From contig DAOOJE010000003.1 of NCBI GenBank assembly GCA_035384965.1, positions 62,001 through 126,000 of the forward strand: 64,000 nucleotides of DNA. The letters run 5' to 3'. Of the stretch, positions 1 through 8,685 are shown piece after piece. Position 1 is the stretch's first letter, and each line of letters begins with the position of its first letter. The notes under the pieces were generated by a model. It saw only the letters and a program-made list of their open reading frames with translations, was not told the origin of the DNA and did no database searches. The translations under genes were made by a program, and so were the position numbers. This stretch comes from JAAYVZ01 sp035384965. GTDB lineage: Bacteria; Acidobacteriota; Thermoanaerobaculia; Thermoanaerobaculales; Thermoanaerobaculaceae.

Positions 1-864
1 GACGCCGGCCCCGCCGGGCGCCAGCTTGACGGCTTGCAGGATGCGGTTCGAAAACGCGGCGATGAGCACCTGGTCGCCCCGGGCCGAGGCCACCCGCGCC
101 AGCGCGAGGGCCGCCGCCAGTGCCCAGTCGAGCTTGCTGCGGCCCACATCCTGGGCCGCCATGGCACGGGCGCAGTCGAGGAGAATCACGAGCCGGCCGC
201 TGCGCTCCCAGGTCAGCTCGCGGGACACGAGCCTGCCGTGCCGTGCCGTCGCCTTCCAGTGGATGCTGCCGCGGGGGTCGCCAGGACGGTACTCGCGCAG
301 CCCGTACAGCTCGCCGCCGTGGGCCGCGAGGTGCGCCGGCACGCTCCCGAGTTCATGCCGCTGAGCCAGCGCGAGCAGCGACCCGACGCGGCCCTCCCAC
401 CGCACCTGAGGATAGACCCGGCACGGCTGGGGCCCGATGAGGTCGCGCTGCGCCCAGGCAAGCCCCAGTGGGCCGCGGACCCGCACGGTGAGCGGCAGTA
501 CCTCGTGGACACCCCGGCGCCGGGGCTGCAGCCGCAGCCGCCACAGCGCCGCGCCGCGCGGCGCGAGCTCGAGGGCGCGGCGCTGTGGCGCCGGGGCGAG
601 AGCCGGGTGCAGGCCCTCGCGGCAGAGCAGGCGCACCGGTCGGTCGGAGCGGTTCGCGATCTCCACGGCAATTTCGGCCTGTCCTCCCTGAACCAGCAGC
701 GGCGGCCAGCTTCGCCGGGCCTCGATCCGGGTGGCGCGCGCCCTCCGGAAGTCCCACCACGCAGCAGCCAGCAGCGCCCCGTCGCACAGCACGACCGCGA
801 GCGCCAGCCAGGGCGAGCCGAGGGCGGCCACCGTCAGCACGCCGACGCCCGCCAGGGCGAGCAC
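1..864 (-). CDS. DUF58 / VWA-like protein, C-terminus cut by window edge
   Basis: The reading frame is open from about 864 to base 1 and continues outside the window. The N-terminus has two adjacent hydrophobic helices, then an Ig-like beta-rich region. The DUF58 hallmark REYRPGDPRGSIHW follows, then a von Willebrand-like strand (LVILLDCARAM). DUF58 proteins are usually about 400-450 aa, so roughly the last third is missing. It lies 44 bases below the MoxR stop, the usual MoxR-DUF58 partnership, in which the ATPase is thought to act as a chaperone for a membrane-anchored partner. The start is uncertain: GTG at 864 is used here, but a CTG at 885 lies six bases after a GGAGG. Confidence 0.85.
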   Translation of the reverse strand, partial: MLALAGVGVLTVAALGSPWLALAVVLCDGALLAAAWWDFRRARATRIEARRSWPPLLVQGGQAEIAVEIANRSDRPVRLLCREGLHPALAPAPQRRALELAPRGAALWRLRLQPRRRGVHEVLPLTVRVRGPLGLAWAQRDLIGPQPCRVYPQVRWEGRVGSLLALAQRHELGSVPAHLAAHGGELYGLREYRPGDPRGSIHWKATARHGRLVSRELTWERSGRLVILLDCARAMAAQDVGRSKLDWALAAALALARVASARGDQVLIAAFSNRILQAVKLAPGGAGV

Positions 865-907
865 GAGCCCGTGGTCGGGGATCAGGTCGGACCTCCCGCG
901 CTCCTGC

Positions 908-1876
908 TCATCGCGGCACCGGCACGGCTGCCGCCGCCTGCTCGAGGATGTGCGACACCCCGAGACCCTCGAGCTCGGACTCCGGCTTCACGATGACGCG
1001 GTGTCCCCAGCACGGGCCGACGAACCGCCGCAGGTCGTCGGGGATGACGTGCCCTCGCCCTTCCAGGACGGCGCCGGCCCGGCCGAGTTCGAGCAGCGCC
1101 AGGCCTCCCCGCGGGCTCGGCCCCAGCTCCACGTGAGGCGAGGATCGCACCTGGGCGGCGAGCGCCTGCAAGTAGCCGAGCAGTTCCTCCGCCACGTGCG
1201 CCAGGCGGCTGGCTTGCCGCAGCGCTGCCGCCTCCCCGGCGGTCACGAGCGGCGAAGGCAGCTCGACCTCGCGGTTCCAGCCGGCCAGCGATCCGCGCAC
1301 GGCACGCCGGTAAACCTCGACCTCCGCTTCGGCGGCGGGAAGCCCTAGCGTCACACGCACGAGGAAACGGTCGAGCTGTGCCTCGGGCAGTGGGTACGTG
1401 CCCTCGAACTCGATCGGGTTCTGGGTCGCGATGACGAAGAAGCTCGGGTCGAGCCCGTACGTGACGCCGTCGATCGTCACCTGCAGCTCCTGCATCGCCT
1501 CGAGCAGCGCCGACTGGGTCTTCGGGGGGGTGCGGTTGATCTCGTCGCCCATCAGCACCGGAGAAAACACCGGGCCGCGCCAGAGCCGGAATGCGCCGCT
1601 CTGCTGGTCGAAGACGTTGCCGCCGGTGACGTCGGTGGGCATGAGGTCGGGCGTGAACTGCACCCGCGCCAGCCCGAGCCCGAGGGCCGAGGCGAACGCC
1701 CGCGCCAGCAGCGTCTTGCCGAGCCCCGGGGGACCCTCGACCAGCACGTGTCCCCCCGCCATGTACGCGGCGACCAGCGCCTCGGCGGCTGCCTGCGATC
1801 CCACCACGCAGCCGTCCAGCGCCGCCACCAGGCGCGCTCCCACCTCGGCCGCGCGTTCGAGGCTCATTTCAGCCAT
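908..1876 (-). CDS. MoxR-family AAA+ ATPase
   Basis: 322 aa. Walker A GPPGLGKT lies near residues 48-55, Walker B LMGDEINR near 109-116, and the sensor-1 segment ATQNPIEFEGTYPLPEAQLDRF follows, all typical of MoxR ATPases. It is full length for the family. Its start overlaps the end of the DUF4350 gene by eight bases, and the DUF58 gene follows. MoxR proteins are proposed chaperones that remodel or mature partner complexes through VWA/DUF58 proteins. The client is unknown, but the operon suggests a membrane assembly involving the SpoIIM-like, RDD and DUF4129 proteins. Confidence 0.95.
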   Translation of the reverse strand: MAEMSLERAAEVGARLVAALDGCVVGSQAAAEALVAAYMAGGHVLVEGPPGLGKTLLARAFASALGLGLARVQFTPDLMPTDVTGGNVFDQQSGAFRLWRGPVFSPVLMGDEINRTPPKTQSALLEAMQELQVTIDGVTYGLDPSFFVIATQNPIEFEGTYPLPEAQLDRFLVRVTLGLPAAEAEVEVYRRAVRGSLAGWNREVELPSPLVTAGEAAALRQASRLAHVAEELLGYLQALAAQVRSSPHVELGPSPRGGLALLELGRAGAVLEGRGHVIPDDLRRFVGPCWGHRVIVKPESELEGLGVSHILEQAAAAVPVPR

Positions 1877-2966
1877 CGTGTCGTCCTTTCTCCCCGCGCC
1901 ATCGTTGCGCCGCCGCGACGCGCGCCGCCAAGGCCAGCAGCTCCGCGCCGCCGGCGGCCCCCGCTCGCTCGGACGCGAGGCGCCTGCCAGTTTCCTCGTC
2001 CAGTTCCGTCGCTCGTTGCACCATCGCCAGGCCCGCCTCGCGGTGGTGCCGCAGGCGCTTGTGAAGCCGTCCGAGCGACACCAGGAACGACGCCACCGAG
2101 CCCTGCGCCACGGCCCCGTCCCGCCACGGCGTCCCCAGCGGCCGCCCCAGCATCCAGACCGCCATCCCGTACACCAGCGCGAGCTGCACGAGCAGCAGGT
2201 CGAACGCCAGCGAGCCGCGCCACGGCCGCGCCCCGGCCGGGGGCCGCAGCCCGTGCCGCCATTCGTCGAGTTCCCACCGTCCCGGCAGCGCCGCGGTCAG
2301 CCCCTCGAGCAGGTCGACCGCGCCGGGTTGACCGATCCGACAATTGGCCAGGATCTCGGCCGGCAGCACCACCACCCGCCCGCGCCGCAGCGCGAACTCG
2401 AACCCGACCTCCTCCCCGTCCGGGCCGCGCAGAAACACCGTGCGCTGCCCGGCTCGCACGGGCATCACCTTGGGTGCCCGCATCGCGATCGGCCGCGCAA
2501 CTTCGCCCTCGCCCACTTGCAGGCGCCATTCGGCGCGCTCGAAGCGCCACCATGACGGCGGCCACAGGTGCGGGTTGCTCCGCACCTCCATGAACTCCAC
2601 CCCCAGCTCTTCCGCTGCGGCCGCTTCCGCGGACCCGGCGGCCAGCCCCGAGTACGCCAGCACCACGGCGCCGCCCTGGGCGAGGTGCCGCCGCAGCGCC
2701 ACCCGCTCCTCGGCCGCGACCGGAACGCTGGCCGGAAAGGCGAGCACGAGCGTCCCGCCCGGCCGCCGCACGCCCAACGGCGCATCCCGCAGCTCCAGCC
2801 TCGCGCCTCGCGCCTCGAGGTAGCGTCGAGCCGTCCACAGCCCCATGGGCCGCCTGGAAAGGGCGCTCGCGCCTTCGCGTGCCGGCGCCGAGGCCAGGAT
2901 CGCGACAGCGGCCACCCCGGCTGCCACCAGCACCCCCACCACCAGCCAGGCCCGGGCGCGTCTCAT
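1869..2966 (-). CDS. DUF4350 membrane-anchored protein
   Basis: 365 aa. An N-terminal signal anchor (RARAWLVVGVLVAAG) is followed by a DUF4350-type domain. This resembles a glutamine-amidotransferase-like fold, with strands such as GGTLVLAFPAS and GGAVVLAYSG. A second membrane segment near residues 255-275 precedes an Arg-rich cytoplasmic tail. The frame stays open far upstream, but the ATG at 2966 overlaps the DUF4129 stop as ATGA and gives a proper signal anchor, so that start is used. DUF4350 genes commonly sit between DUF4129 and MoxR genes, as here. Function is unknown. Confidence 0.85.
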   Translation of the reverse strand: MRRARAWLVVGVLVAAGVAAVAILASAPAREGASALSRRPMGLWTARRYLEARGARLELRDAPLGVRRPGGTLVLAFPASVPVAAEERVALRRHLAQGGAVVLAYSGLAAGSAEAAAAEELGVEFMEVRSNPHLWPPSWWRFERAEWRLQVGEGEVARPIAMRAPKVMPVRAGQRTVFLRGPDGEEVGFEFALRRGRVVVLPAEILANCRIGQPGAVDLLEGLTAALPGRWELDEWRHGLRPPAGARPWRGSLAFDLLLVQLALVYGMAVWMLGRPLGTPWRDGAVAQGSVASFLVSLGRLHKRLRHHREAGLAMVQRATELDEETGRRLASERAGAAGGAELLALAARVAAAQRWRGEKGRHDG

Positions 2967-3628
2967 GTCACCCTTTCGGCCAGCTCGCGGGCGAGGGTCC
3001 GCACCTGCTCGACGCCCGCTTCGCCCGGCCCGTACAGCAGGCCATCGAGCGCGTCGAGCGCCGGGCGGAGGTCGGGCCTGCGCGCCTCGCTCACGAGCTG
3101 CCGGCTCGTCCACGAGAGCTCGGCCCGCCCGGAAAGCAGCGACTCCGCCACCCACCACCACAGCGCCCCGAGCGCCGCCCGGGCCCGCCCGGCCGCCAGC
3201 TCTTCCTCGGCGGCCGCCTTCCACGCTGCCGCGCCTCGCCGCGGCACCAGCCCCTGGGGCACGGCGCTCACGTCGAAGTCCGGCGACCGCGGCGGCCGTG
3301 CCGACAACCGCTGCAGCCCCGACCAGGCGAGCCACACGAAGGCCAGGATCGCGACGGCCAGCGCCACGTGGCCGACGCCCTGCCACAGCCGTTCCGAGCG
3401 CAGCCATGGCATGGCAGGCAGCAACGAGAAAAGTCGCCGTCCAGACTGGGTCGCGAACGCCGCGACCCAGTCCCTGACGCCGGGTTCGGGGACCGCGGTG
3501 GCGACGTGGCCCTCCTGCTGCAGCCGCGCGACCAGCTCGGCGTCGCCGCGGCCCGGCCCGACGGGCGGCGGCGCCGCGCCCGCAAGGGAGGCGACCAGCA
3601 CCAGCGCCGCGGGAACGCCGGTCGTCAT
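2963..3628 (-). CDS. DUF4129 domain membrane protein
   Basis: 221 aa. An N-terminal signal or anchor (VPAALVLVASLAGAAP) precedes a short periplasmic stretch. A transmembrane helix follows near residues 88-105 (VALAVAILAFVWLAW), then a C-terminal DUF4129 domain containing ELSWTSRQLVSEARR. DUF4129 is a domain often fused to, or encoded beside, transglutaminase-like and MoxR/DUF58 proteins. The start overlaps the upstream stop as ATGA, and the stop overlaps the DUF4350 start in the same way. Translation across the cluster is therefore probably coupled. The biochemical role is unknown. Confidence 0.8.
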   Translation of the reverse strand: MTTGVPAALVLVASLAGAAPPPVGPGRGDAELVARLQQEGHVATAVPEPGVRDWVAAFATQSGRRLFSLLPAMPWLRSERLWQGVGHVALAVAILAFVWLAWSGLQRLSARPPRSPDFDVSAVPQGLVPRRGAAAWKAAAEEELAAGRARAALGALWWWVAESLLSGRAELSWTSRQLVSEARRPDLRPALDALDGLLYGPGEAGVEQVRTLARELAERVT

Positions 3629-4527
3629 GCTGCCACGGGGGGACGAGGCGCCCCGAGCTCGTCGAGCGCCGCCTCGAGGTCGTCGCCTTCCCTGCGCCGG
3701 CACAGGTCCAGGAAAAAGAGCGCTCCGAGGGCGGCGCTGTACAGGCCCACGGCCACCGTGACGAGGCCCCCGAGCAGCGCCTGCGGTGCCTGGAACCACA
3801 CGAGCGTGTCGAGCACCGCCGCTGGTGCGTCGTCGCCCCCGGCTCCGACGATGCTGCGGAAAACGATGATCTGCTGCGCGATCGCGAAGGGGAGGTTGAC
3901 CGCCATGGTCGCCACGGCCGACACGAGCCAGGTGGCAAAGACGATGGCGATCACCTTGAGCTGGGGGCTGGCGGCGAGCTTCCGCTCGGGGTTGTGCGTG
4001 AGCAGCTCGGCCGACCGCCGCAGCGCGTCGGCCCCGTATTGACGCTCGCCGGCCATGACCGCCCCCGTCAACCAGAGCCGCAGCATGACAACAATGCCGG
4101 GAACGACACAGAACAGCAGGCCGATGCCAATGAGCAGTCCCTGCAGCACGAGGGTCCCCAGCACGCGCGAGGACACCGCCCAGCGCCAGGCCCGGGCCGG
4201 CCCGGCAGGCTCGCCGGTGGCCGTCCACACCATGGCCCCCAGCATCGCGGTGTTGGCCAGCAGGTACAGCGCCACGTACGCGAGCATGGCGATCATCGTC
4301 GCCCCGAAGCCAGCCATGACCGAGGTCGGGTCGCCCCCGAACCCACCGGCCTCTCCGACTGCCCCGTAGAAGCCCGCCTGGATCACCGTCATGGCCGTGG
4401 CGGCAAGCGCCACCGGAATTGCAAACGGCAGATACAGCCGGCGGAAGCTCTGCCGCGTCAGGCGCAGCCCTTCGTCGAGCAGCTCCCGCAACGAGATGGC
4501 CCGCAAATTGAAAGGCGCCTCAGGCAT
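3625..4527 (-). CDS. Multi-pass membrane protein of the MoxR/SpoIIM cluster
   Basis: 300 aa. A short cytoplasmic N-terminus (FNLRAISLRELLDEGLRL) leads into about six hydrophobic segments, then a charged C-terminal tail (RRREGDDLEAALDELG). The arrangement resembles the glycerophosphodiester-phosphodiesterase-type membrane domain and similar YciC-like proteins encoded next to SpoIIM and RDD genes in other bacteria. No catalytic motif is visible. The gene overlaps the SpoIIM-like stop by eight bases and its own stop overlaps the DUF4129 start. Function is unknown; membership of a membrane complex is inferred from context. Confidence 0.75.
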   Translation of the reverse strand: MPEAPFNLRAISLRELLDEGLRLTRQSFRRLYLPFAIPVALAATAMTVIQAGFYGAVGEAGGFGGDPTSVMAGFGATMIAMLAYVALYLLANTAMLGAMVWTATGEPAGPARAWRWAVSSRVLGTLVLQGLLIGIGLLFCVVPGIVVMLRLWLTGAVMAGERQYGADALRRSAELLTHNPERKLAASPQLKVIAIVFATWLVSAVATMAVNLPFAIAQQIIVFRSIVGAGGDDAPAAVLDTLVWFQAPQALLGGLVTVAVGLYSAALGALFFLDLCRRREGDDLEAALDELGAPRPPVAA

Positions 4528-5482
4528 CGAGCCTCCTGCCCGGCCGGAAACCGACCAGCACGAACAGTGCCAGCAGCGCGAACCCGAGCGAGACCTTGGC
4601 CAGCACCGACACGCCCGCCAGCGGCGAGATGAACGACTCCACGACCGCCAGCACGGCCAGCCAGGGCAGGCAGGCGCCCAACACCCCGAGAGCCGCCCCG
4701 GTCTCGGCTCGCACCAGCTCGCTCCGCCGCCGCTCGCTGGCCACCACGAGCGCTTTCCCGAGCCCCAGCCCGGCCGCTGCGCTGACCAGGATGATCGTCA
4801 CTTCGAGCGGCCCGTGGGCGACCACGAACTCCCCCAGCCGCGCAGCCATCCCGTAGTGGGCGACCACGCCAAACGTCGCCCCGAGCAGGAACCCGTTGAG
4901 GAGGACCACGTAGAGCGCCCCGAGGCCGCCGGCGGCGCCGCCGGCCCAGGCCAGGAGGGCGACCGAGAGGTTGTTGGTGGCGATGGCCGAGGAGGTGACC
5001 GAAGGCGGTACCGCAGAGGTGATGCTCTCGGTCCACAGACGCCCCTCCTGGAGCTGCCGGAGACGAGCCGGCCCCAGCACCAGCGCCGCCGAGTCGGGGT
5101 TGGCGAGCGTCGAGATCAATCCGAACCCCGACGCCACCGCGAACAGCGCCACGCACACGCCCAGCCTCGGCAGCAGCGCCCGCATCGCCGATGGCAAGGC
5201 GCGGCCCAGGAGCCGCCGCCACGACCACTTCACCCCGGCCTCGTCGCACCGCAGCAAGTACGTTCCCTCGAGCCCGAGGCGCTGCAGCCTGCGCGCCGCG
5301 CCGGTGCCCGCAAAGCGTGCCTGGGCGAGGGCGCGGTCGTGCAGTACCTGCCGGTACTGAACCGCCAGCGCCTCGACCTCGCCGTACGTCGTCGACCGGG
5401 CTCGGCGGCGCAGCTTCGCGAGCCCGGACTCGAAGCTTTGCCACAGCGCCTGGCGCCCGGCCACGAAGCCCTGGTAGTCCAT
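4520..5482 (-). CDS. Stage II sporulation protein M-like membrane protein
   Basis: 320 aa. The N-terminal part (MDYQGFVAGRQALWQSFESGL) is an alpha-helical cytoplasmic region with a TTYGEVEALAVQYRQVLHDRALA segment characteristic of the SpoIIM/DUF95 family. The C-terminal half has several membrane helices, with NNLSVALLAWAGG and LNGFLLGATFGVVAHYG. Non-sporulating bacteria often carry this gene beside RDD and MoxR genes. The open frame begins earlier, but the ATG at 5482 shares its A with the RDD stop codon and gives the family N-terminus. The name reflects homology only; nothing here suggests sporulation. Confidence 0.9.
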   Translation of the reverse strand: MDYQGFVAGRQALWQSFESGLAKLRRRARSTTYGEVEALAVQYRQVLHDRALAQARFAGTGAARRLQRLGLEGTYLLRCDEAGVKWSWRRLLGRALPSAMRALLPRLGVCVALFAVASGFGLISTLANPDSAALVLGPARLRQLQEGRLWTESITSAVPPSVTSSAIATNNLSVALLAWAGGAAGGLGALYVVLLNGFLLGATFGVVAHYGMAARLGEFVVAHGPLEVTIILVSAAAGLGLGKALVVASERRRSELVRAETGAALGVLGACLPWLAVLAVVESFISPLAGVSVLAKVSLGFALLALFVLVGFRPGRRLDA

Positions 5483-6192
5483 CAGGCCCGGTCTCCCAGG
5501 AACGCTCGCCGCAGCCTCCACGCCGAGGGCCCCGAGCGCGGGATGGCGGCGCCGAACTCGGGGTCGTCCCGCTCTGCGAGCGCCAGCAGCCGCCAGCACA
5601 GCTCTTCCGCCCTCGCCTCCTGCAGCCCCGGAGCCCGCACCAGCAGCGCCTCGACGAGGGCGGCGTGGCGCGCACCCCAGCCCGCCGGCAGCCGCGCGAG
5701 CACGAGTTCCTGCTGCACCTGCCGGGTGTGCACGACCAGCGTGCCCGCCAGCCGGTCTCCAAGGCGGCGGGAGCGCGCATCGAGGGCCATCATCGGGACA
5801 CCGATGAAGATGTCGACGAGTCGGAGCACGTTCCGGGTCACGAGCGAGCCGACGCCAGGGCGCCCGCCGTTCTCGGTCACGACCCGCAGCCCCAGCACCT
5901 TCTTGCCCGGCGTCTGCCCCTCCAGCCCCACCTCGAAGAGCACGAAGTACCCCGTGTTGATGGCAAACAGACCGAGGACGACGGCCACCATGACGATCAC
6001 CGCGGCCCGCTCGCGGCCGATCGCGGCCGCGACGGCGATCCCCGCCATCACAACCGCCACGCTCAGCGCCAACAGGATGACCTGGTCGATGAAAGCCGCG
6101 AGCACCCGGTTCCCGAGCCCCGCGATCGGCAGGTCGAGGGCGACGTTGTCCAGCCCAAGGACCACCCCGGGGTCGGGCTGCCCGTCCTGCAT
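5482..6192 (-). CDS. RDD family membrane protein
   Basis: 236 aa. The RDD signature region (IAGLGNRVLAAFIDQVILLAL) occupies residues 23-43. Membrane helices follow, then the second conserved stretch (GQTPGKKVLGLRVV) and an Arg-Leu-Gly-Asp-Arg motif near 145-150. A cytoplasmic helical tail of about 80 residues resembles the tails of RDD proteins encoded with SpoIIM-like genes. The start ATG at 6192 shares its A with the stop codon of the glycosyltransferase gene. RDD proteins have been linked to ion transport in some bacteria, but the role in this cluster is unknown. Confidence 0.88.
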   Translation of the reverse strand: MQDGQPDPGVVLGLDNVALDLPIAGLGNRVLAAFIDQVILLALSVAVVMAGIAVAAAIGRERAAVIVMVAVVLGLFAINTGYFVLFEVGLEGQTPGKKVLGLRVVTENGGRPGVGSLVTRNVLRLVDIFIGVPMMALDARSRRLGDRLAGTLVVHTRQVQQELVLARLPAGWGARHAALVEALLVRAPGLQEARAEELCWRLLALAERDDPEFGAAIPRSGPSAWRLRRAFLGDRA

Positions 6193-7142
6193 CAACCGCT
6201 TTCCGGTAGCCGCAAAGCCAGGTTCACGGTGTCCTGGACGAGGTACAGCGGGCGGCGCTTGACCTCCTCGTAGATCCGCCCCACCCACTCGCCGAGCAGC
6301 CCGAGTCCGACGAGCTGCACGCCGGCCAGCGCCAGCACTCCGGCCGCCAGCCCCCACAGCCCGGAGACGTACGTCCCCGCGAGGCGGATAGCGGCGAACA
6401 CCAGCACCCCCACCGCGCCAGCGCCGATCAACAGCGCCCCGACCCACAGCGCCAGCAGCAGCGGCAGGCGCGAGAACGCCGTCAGGCCATCGGTCGCCAG
6501 CCGCAGCATCTTGCGCATCGTGTACTTGGTCTCGCCGGCGCGGCGGGCCGCCCGCACGTACTGGACGCCGACCTGACGAAACCCCATCCACGCTACCAGC
6601 CCACGCGTGAAGCGGTGGTGCTCCGGCATGCGGCGGAACGCCGCCACCGCCCTGGCGCTCATGAGCCGGAAGTCGCCGGTGTCGACCGGCACGTCCACCT
6701 GCGTGATGCGCCGCAGCAGGCGGTAGAAGAGCGCGGCCGTGAAGAGTTTGAACGCCGTCTCGCCCTCGCGCTTGCGGCGCTGCGCGTAGACGACGTCGTG
6801 GCCCTCGCGCCATTTCGAGACCAGCTCGGGGATCACCTCTGGCGGGTCCTGGAGATCCGCGTCCATGATCACCACCGCCTCGCCGCTCGCGTGGTCGAGG
6901 CCGGCCGCAAACGCCATCTGGTGCCCGAAGTTGCGCGAAAACGACAACCCCTTGACCTGCGGGTCGGCGGCCGCCAGCTCCGAAACGATGGCCCACGAGC
7001 GGTCTTTCGAGCCGTCGTCCACGAAGACGATCTCGTAAGATCGCACCAGCGGCCCGAGCACCGACCCCAGCCGCCGGTGCAGCTCGCGGACGTTGTCCTC
7101 CTCGTTGTACACGGGTACGACAACCGACAGCTCGACGCTCAC
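6192..7142 (-). CDS. GT2 glycosyltransferase, polyprenyl-phosphate type (DPM1/GtrB-like)
   Basis: 316 aa. The N-terminal GT-A domain carries VVPVYNEEDNV, FVDDGSKDRS and the DxD-like MDADLQDPPEV motif, then R-rich acceptor residues (YAQRRKREGE). Two C-terminal membrane helices (residues about 230-295) match the GtrB/ArnC/DPM1 group, which transfers a sugar from a nucleotide donor to a polyprenyl phosphate. Start is GTG with GGGAGGGAG upstream. It sits directly after two large GT-C-like membrane proteins that could use such a lipid-linked sugar. The donor sugar cannot be predicted. Confidence 0.93.
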   Translation of the reverse strand: MSVELSVVVPVYNEEDNVRELHRRLGSVLGPLVRSYEIVFVDDGSKDRSWAIVSELAAADPQVKGLSFSRNFGHQMAFAAGLDHASGEAVVIMDADLQDPPEVIPELVSKWREGHDVVYAQRRKREGETAFKLFTAALFYRLLRRITQVDVPVDTGDFRLMSARAVAAFRRMPEHHRFTRGLVAWMGFRQVGVQYVRAARRAGETKYTMRKMLRLATDGLTAFSRLPLLLALWVGALLIGAGAVGVLVFAAIRLAGTYVSGLWGLAAGVLALAGVQLVGLGLLGEWVGRIYEEVKRRPLYLVQDTVNLALRLPESG

Positions 7143-7167
7143 TGTCCGCTCCCTCCCACGGCCGCCC

Positions 7168-8685
7168 TCAGGGGCGGCTCGACTCGAAGACCAGCATGTC
7201 GGTGGAACCGATGTCGGACCACGCCCGGCGGGTGAAGAACCACCTCACGACCGCCCTGATCGACACACCTTGCACATCTTCCACCCACCAGGCGCGCAGC
7301 GGCACGCGGCGCATCGTGTAGGCGTCGCCGAGCCGCTCGCGCATGTCATGCTCTCTTTCGGGGTCGCAAATCGCCACGAAAGGCCGCATCCCTTCCGCCG
7401 GCAAGTCCCAGAACACCGGGATTCCCTTCCACTGCCACGACAGCGGCCACGCCGCCTCCCCCTGCACCGTGGCGATCGGCCCCTCGTGCGGCACCCCCGA
7501 CATCGCCTTGACACGCCTCGCCACCTCCTCCGCCTCCGGGGTCGTCTGCACGAAGACCATCATTTCGGCGTGGGGGTTCGAGGGGGTGATCGCGGGGTAC
7601 AGAAACGACGACGCCAGCGTGCTCCACGCCGTGGCCACGATCCCCACCCCGGCCAGCGCCCGCGACCACCAGCGCCCGTGCGGTCCGAACGTCCGGCCGA
7701 GCTGCATCCCCGCCAGGGGGACGAACGGCAGCACCTGGTGCACCATCAGCCACGGCACCTTCTCGCCGAGGTACGCAAACATGGCGATCGACCCCACGCC
7801 CCACACGAGGCAGAAAACCTCGACTCGGCACAGCCGGTGCCATCGCCTGATGCACCAGGCGAGCGCGGCCGCGATCGGCAGGAACTCGTACAGCGCCAGG
7901 CGGTGCATGTAGAAGAACTTCGGGCCGCCGACGCGCTCTGACAGGTGCTGGCCGTACCAGTACTGAACCGCCTTGAGGGGAAACAGGAAGTCTTCAGGGT
8001 GGAAGAAGAAGAACGTGTAGGCGGTCATGCACACCAGAAACGCCCACAGGATTGCCGTGCCGACCTGGACGCGATATCGGTCGATCCAGAAGAACCCCTT
8101 GCGCACCCCGTTCCACAGCCCGTCCCGCCACGAAGCCGCCAGCGAGGCGATCCCGATGAGCGGCGTGATGACGTAAATCGTCTCCTTGGATATCGCGTGC
8201 AACGCGGCCACCCAGCCAATGTGCGGAATCAGCCGCGGCCCGTGCCGCCGCACGAGCCAGAACAGTGCCAGCGCTGCAGCGGTTGACAGCAGCACCATCG
8301 CCTCGTTGCGGCCGAACCGCGAGTAGTAGAAGAACGACGGCGAGATTGCCGCCACCAGCCCGGTCCACCACGCCGCGCGCGGCCCCATGCGGCGGCGCAG
8401 GAAGAACGGCAGCGCCACCAGCGCGACTCCACACGCCACCGGGTACAGGCGGAGCGTCGTGTTGCTCTCGCCGAAAAGCCCGAAGATCGCGGCCGTGACG
8501 TAGAACAGCAGCGGCCCGTGATACGTCGGGTCATAGCGGTAGGAAAAGCTCGTGAGGACGGCGTGCGCGAAGTCGCCGTGCACCGACTCGTCGTGATGGG
8601 GAGGTCGCGACCCGAGGTCGACCAGCCGCAGGATCAGCGCACCAACCACGAGGGCGATCCACGCCCAGCGCTGGCGGCGGCTCAC
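7168..8685 (-). CDS. TIGR03663-type GT-C membrane protein
   Basis: 505 aa, about ten membrane helices. The N-terminus shows residues recalled as invariant for TIGR03663: the acidic pair D32-E33 in HHDESVHGD and the HGP triplet at 56-58 (YHGPLLFYV). The region resembles dolichyl-phosphate-mannose mannosyltransferases, where an acidic residue in the first loop is catalytic. A soluble C-terminal domain follows. The GTG start overlaps the DUF2298 stop (GTGA). From memory, TIGR03663 proteins are sporadic, of unknown function, and usually occur in genomes with TIGR03662 (DUF2298), often as neighbours. That is exactly the arrangement seen here. Confidence 0.85.
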   Translation of the reverse strand: MSRRQRWAWIALVVGALILRLVDLGSRPPHHDESVHGDFAHAVLTSFSYRYDPTYHGPLLFYVTAAIFGLFGESNTTLRLYPVACGVALVALPFFLRRRMGPRAAWWTGLVAAISPSFFYYSRFGRNEAMVLLSTAAALALFWLVRRHGPRLIPHIGWVAALHAISKETIYVITPLIGIASLAASWRDGLWNGVRKGFFWIDRYRVQVGTAILWAFLVCMTAYTFFFFHPEDFLFPLKAVQYWYGQHLSERVGGPKFFYMHRLALYEFLPIAAALAWCIRRWHRLCRVEVFCLVWGVGSIAMFAYLGEKVPWLMVHQVLPFVPLAGMQLGRTFGPHGRWWSRALAGVGIVATAWSTLASSFLYPAITPSNPHAEMMVFVQTTPEAEEVARRVKAMSGVPHEGPIATVQGEAAWPLSWQWKGIPVFWDLPAEGMRPFVAICDPEREHDMRERLGDAYTMRRVPLRAWWVEDVQGVSIRAVVRWFFTRRAWSDIGSTDMLVFESSRP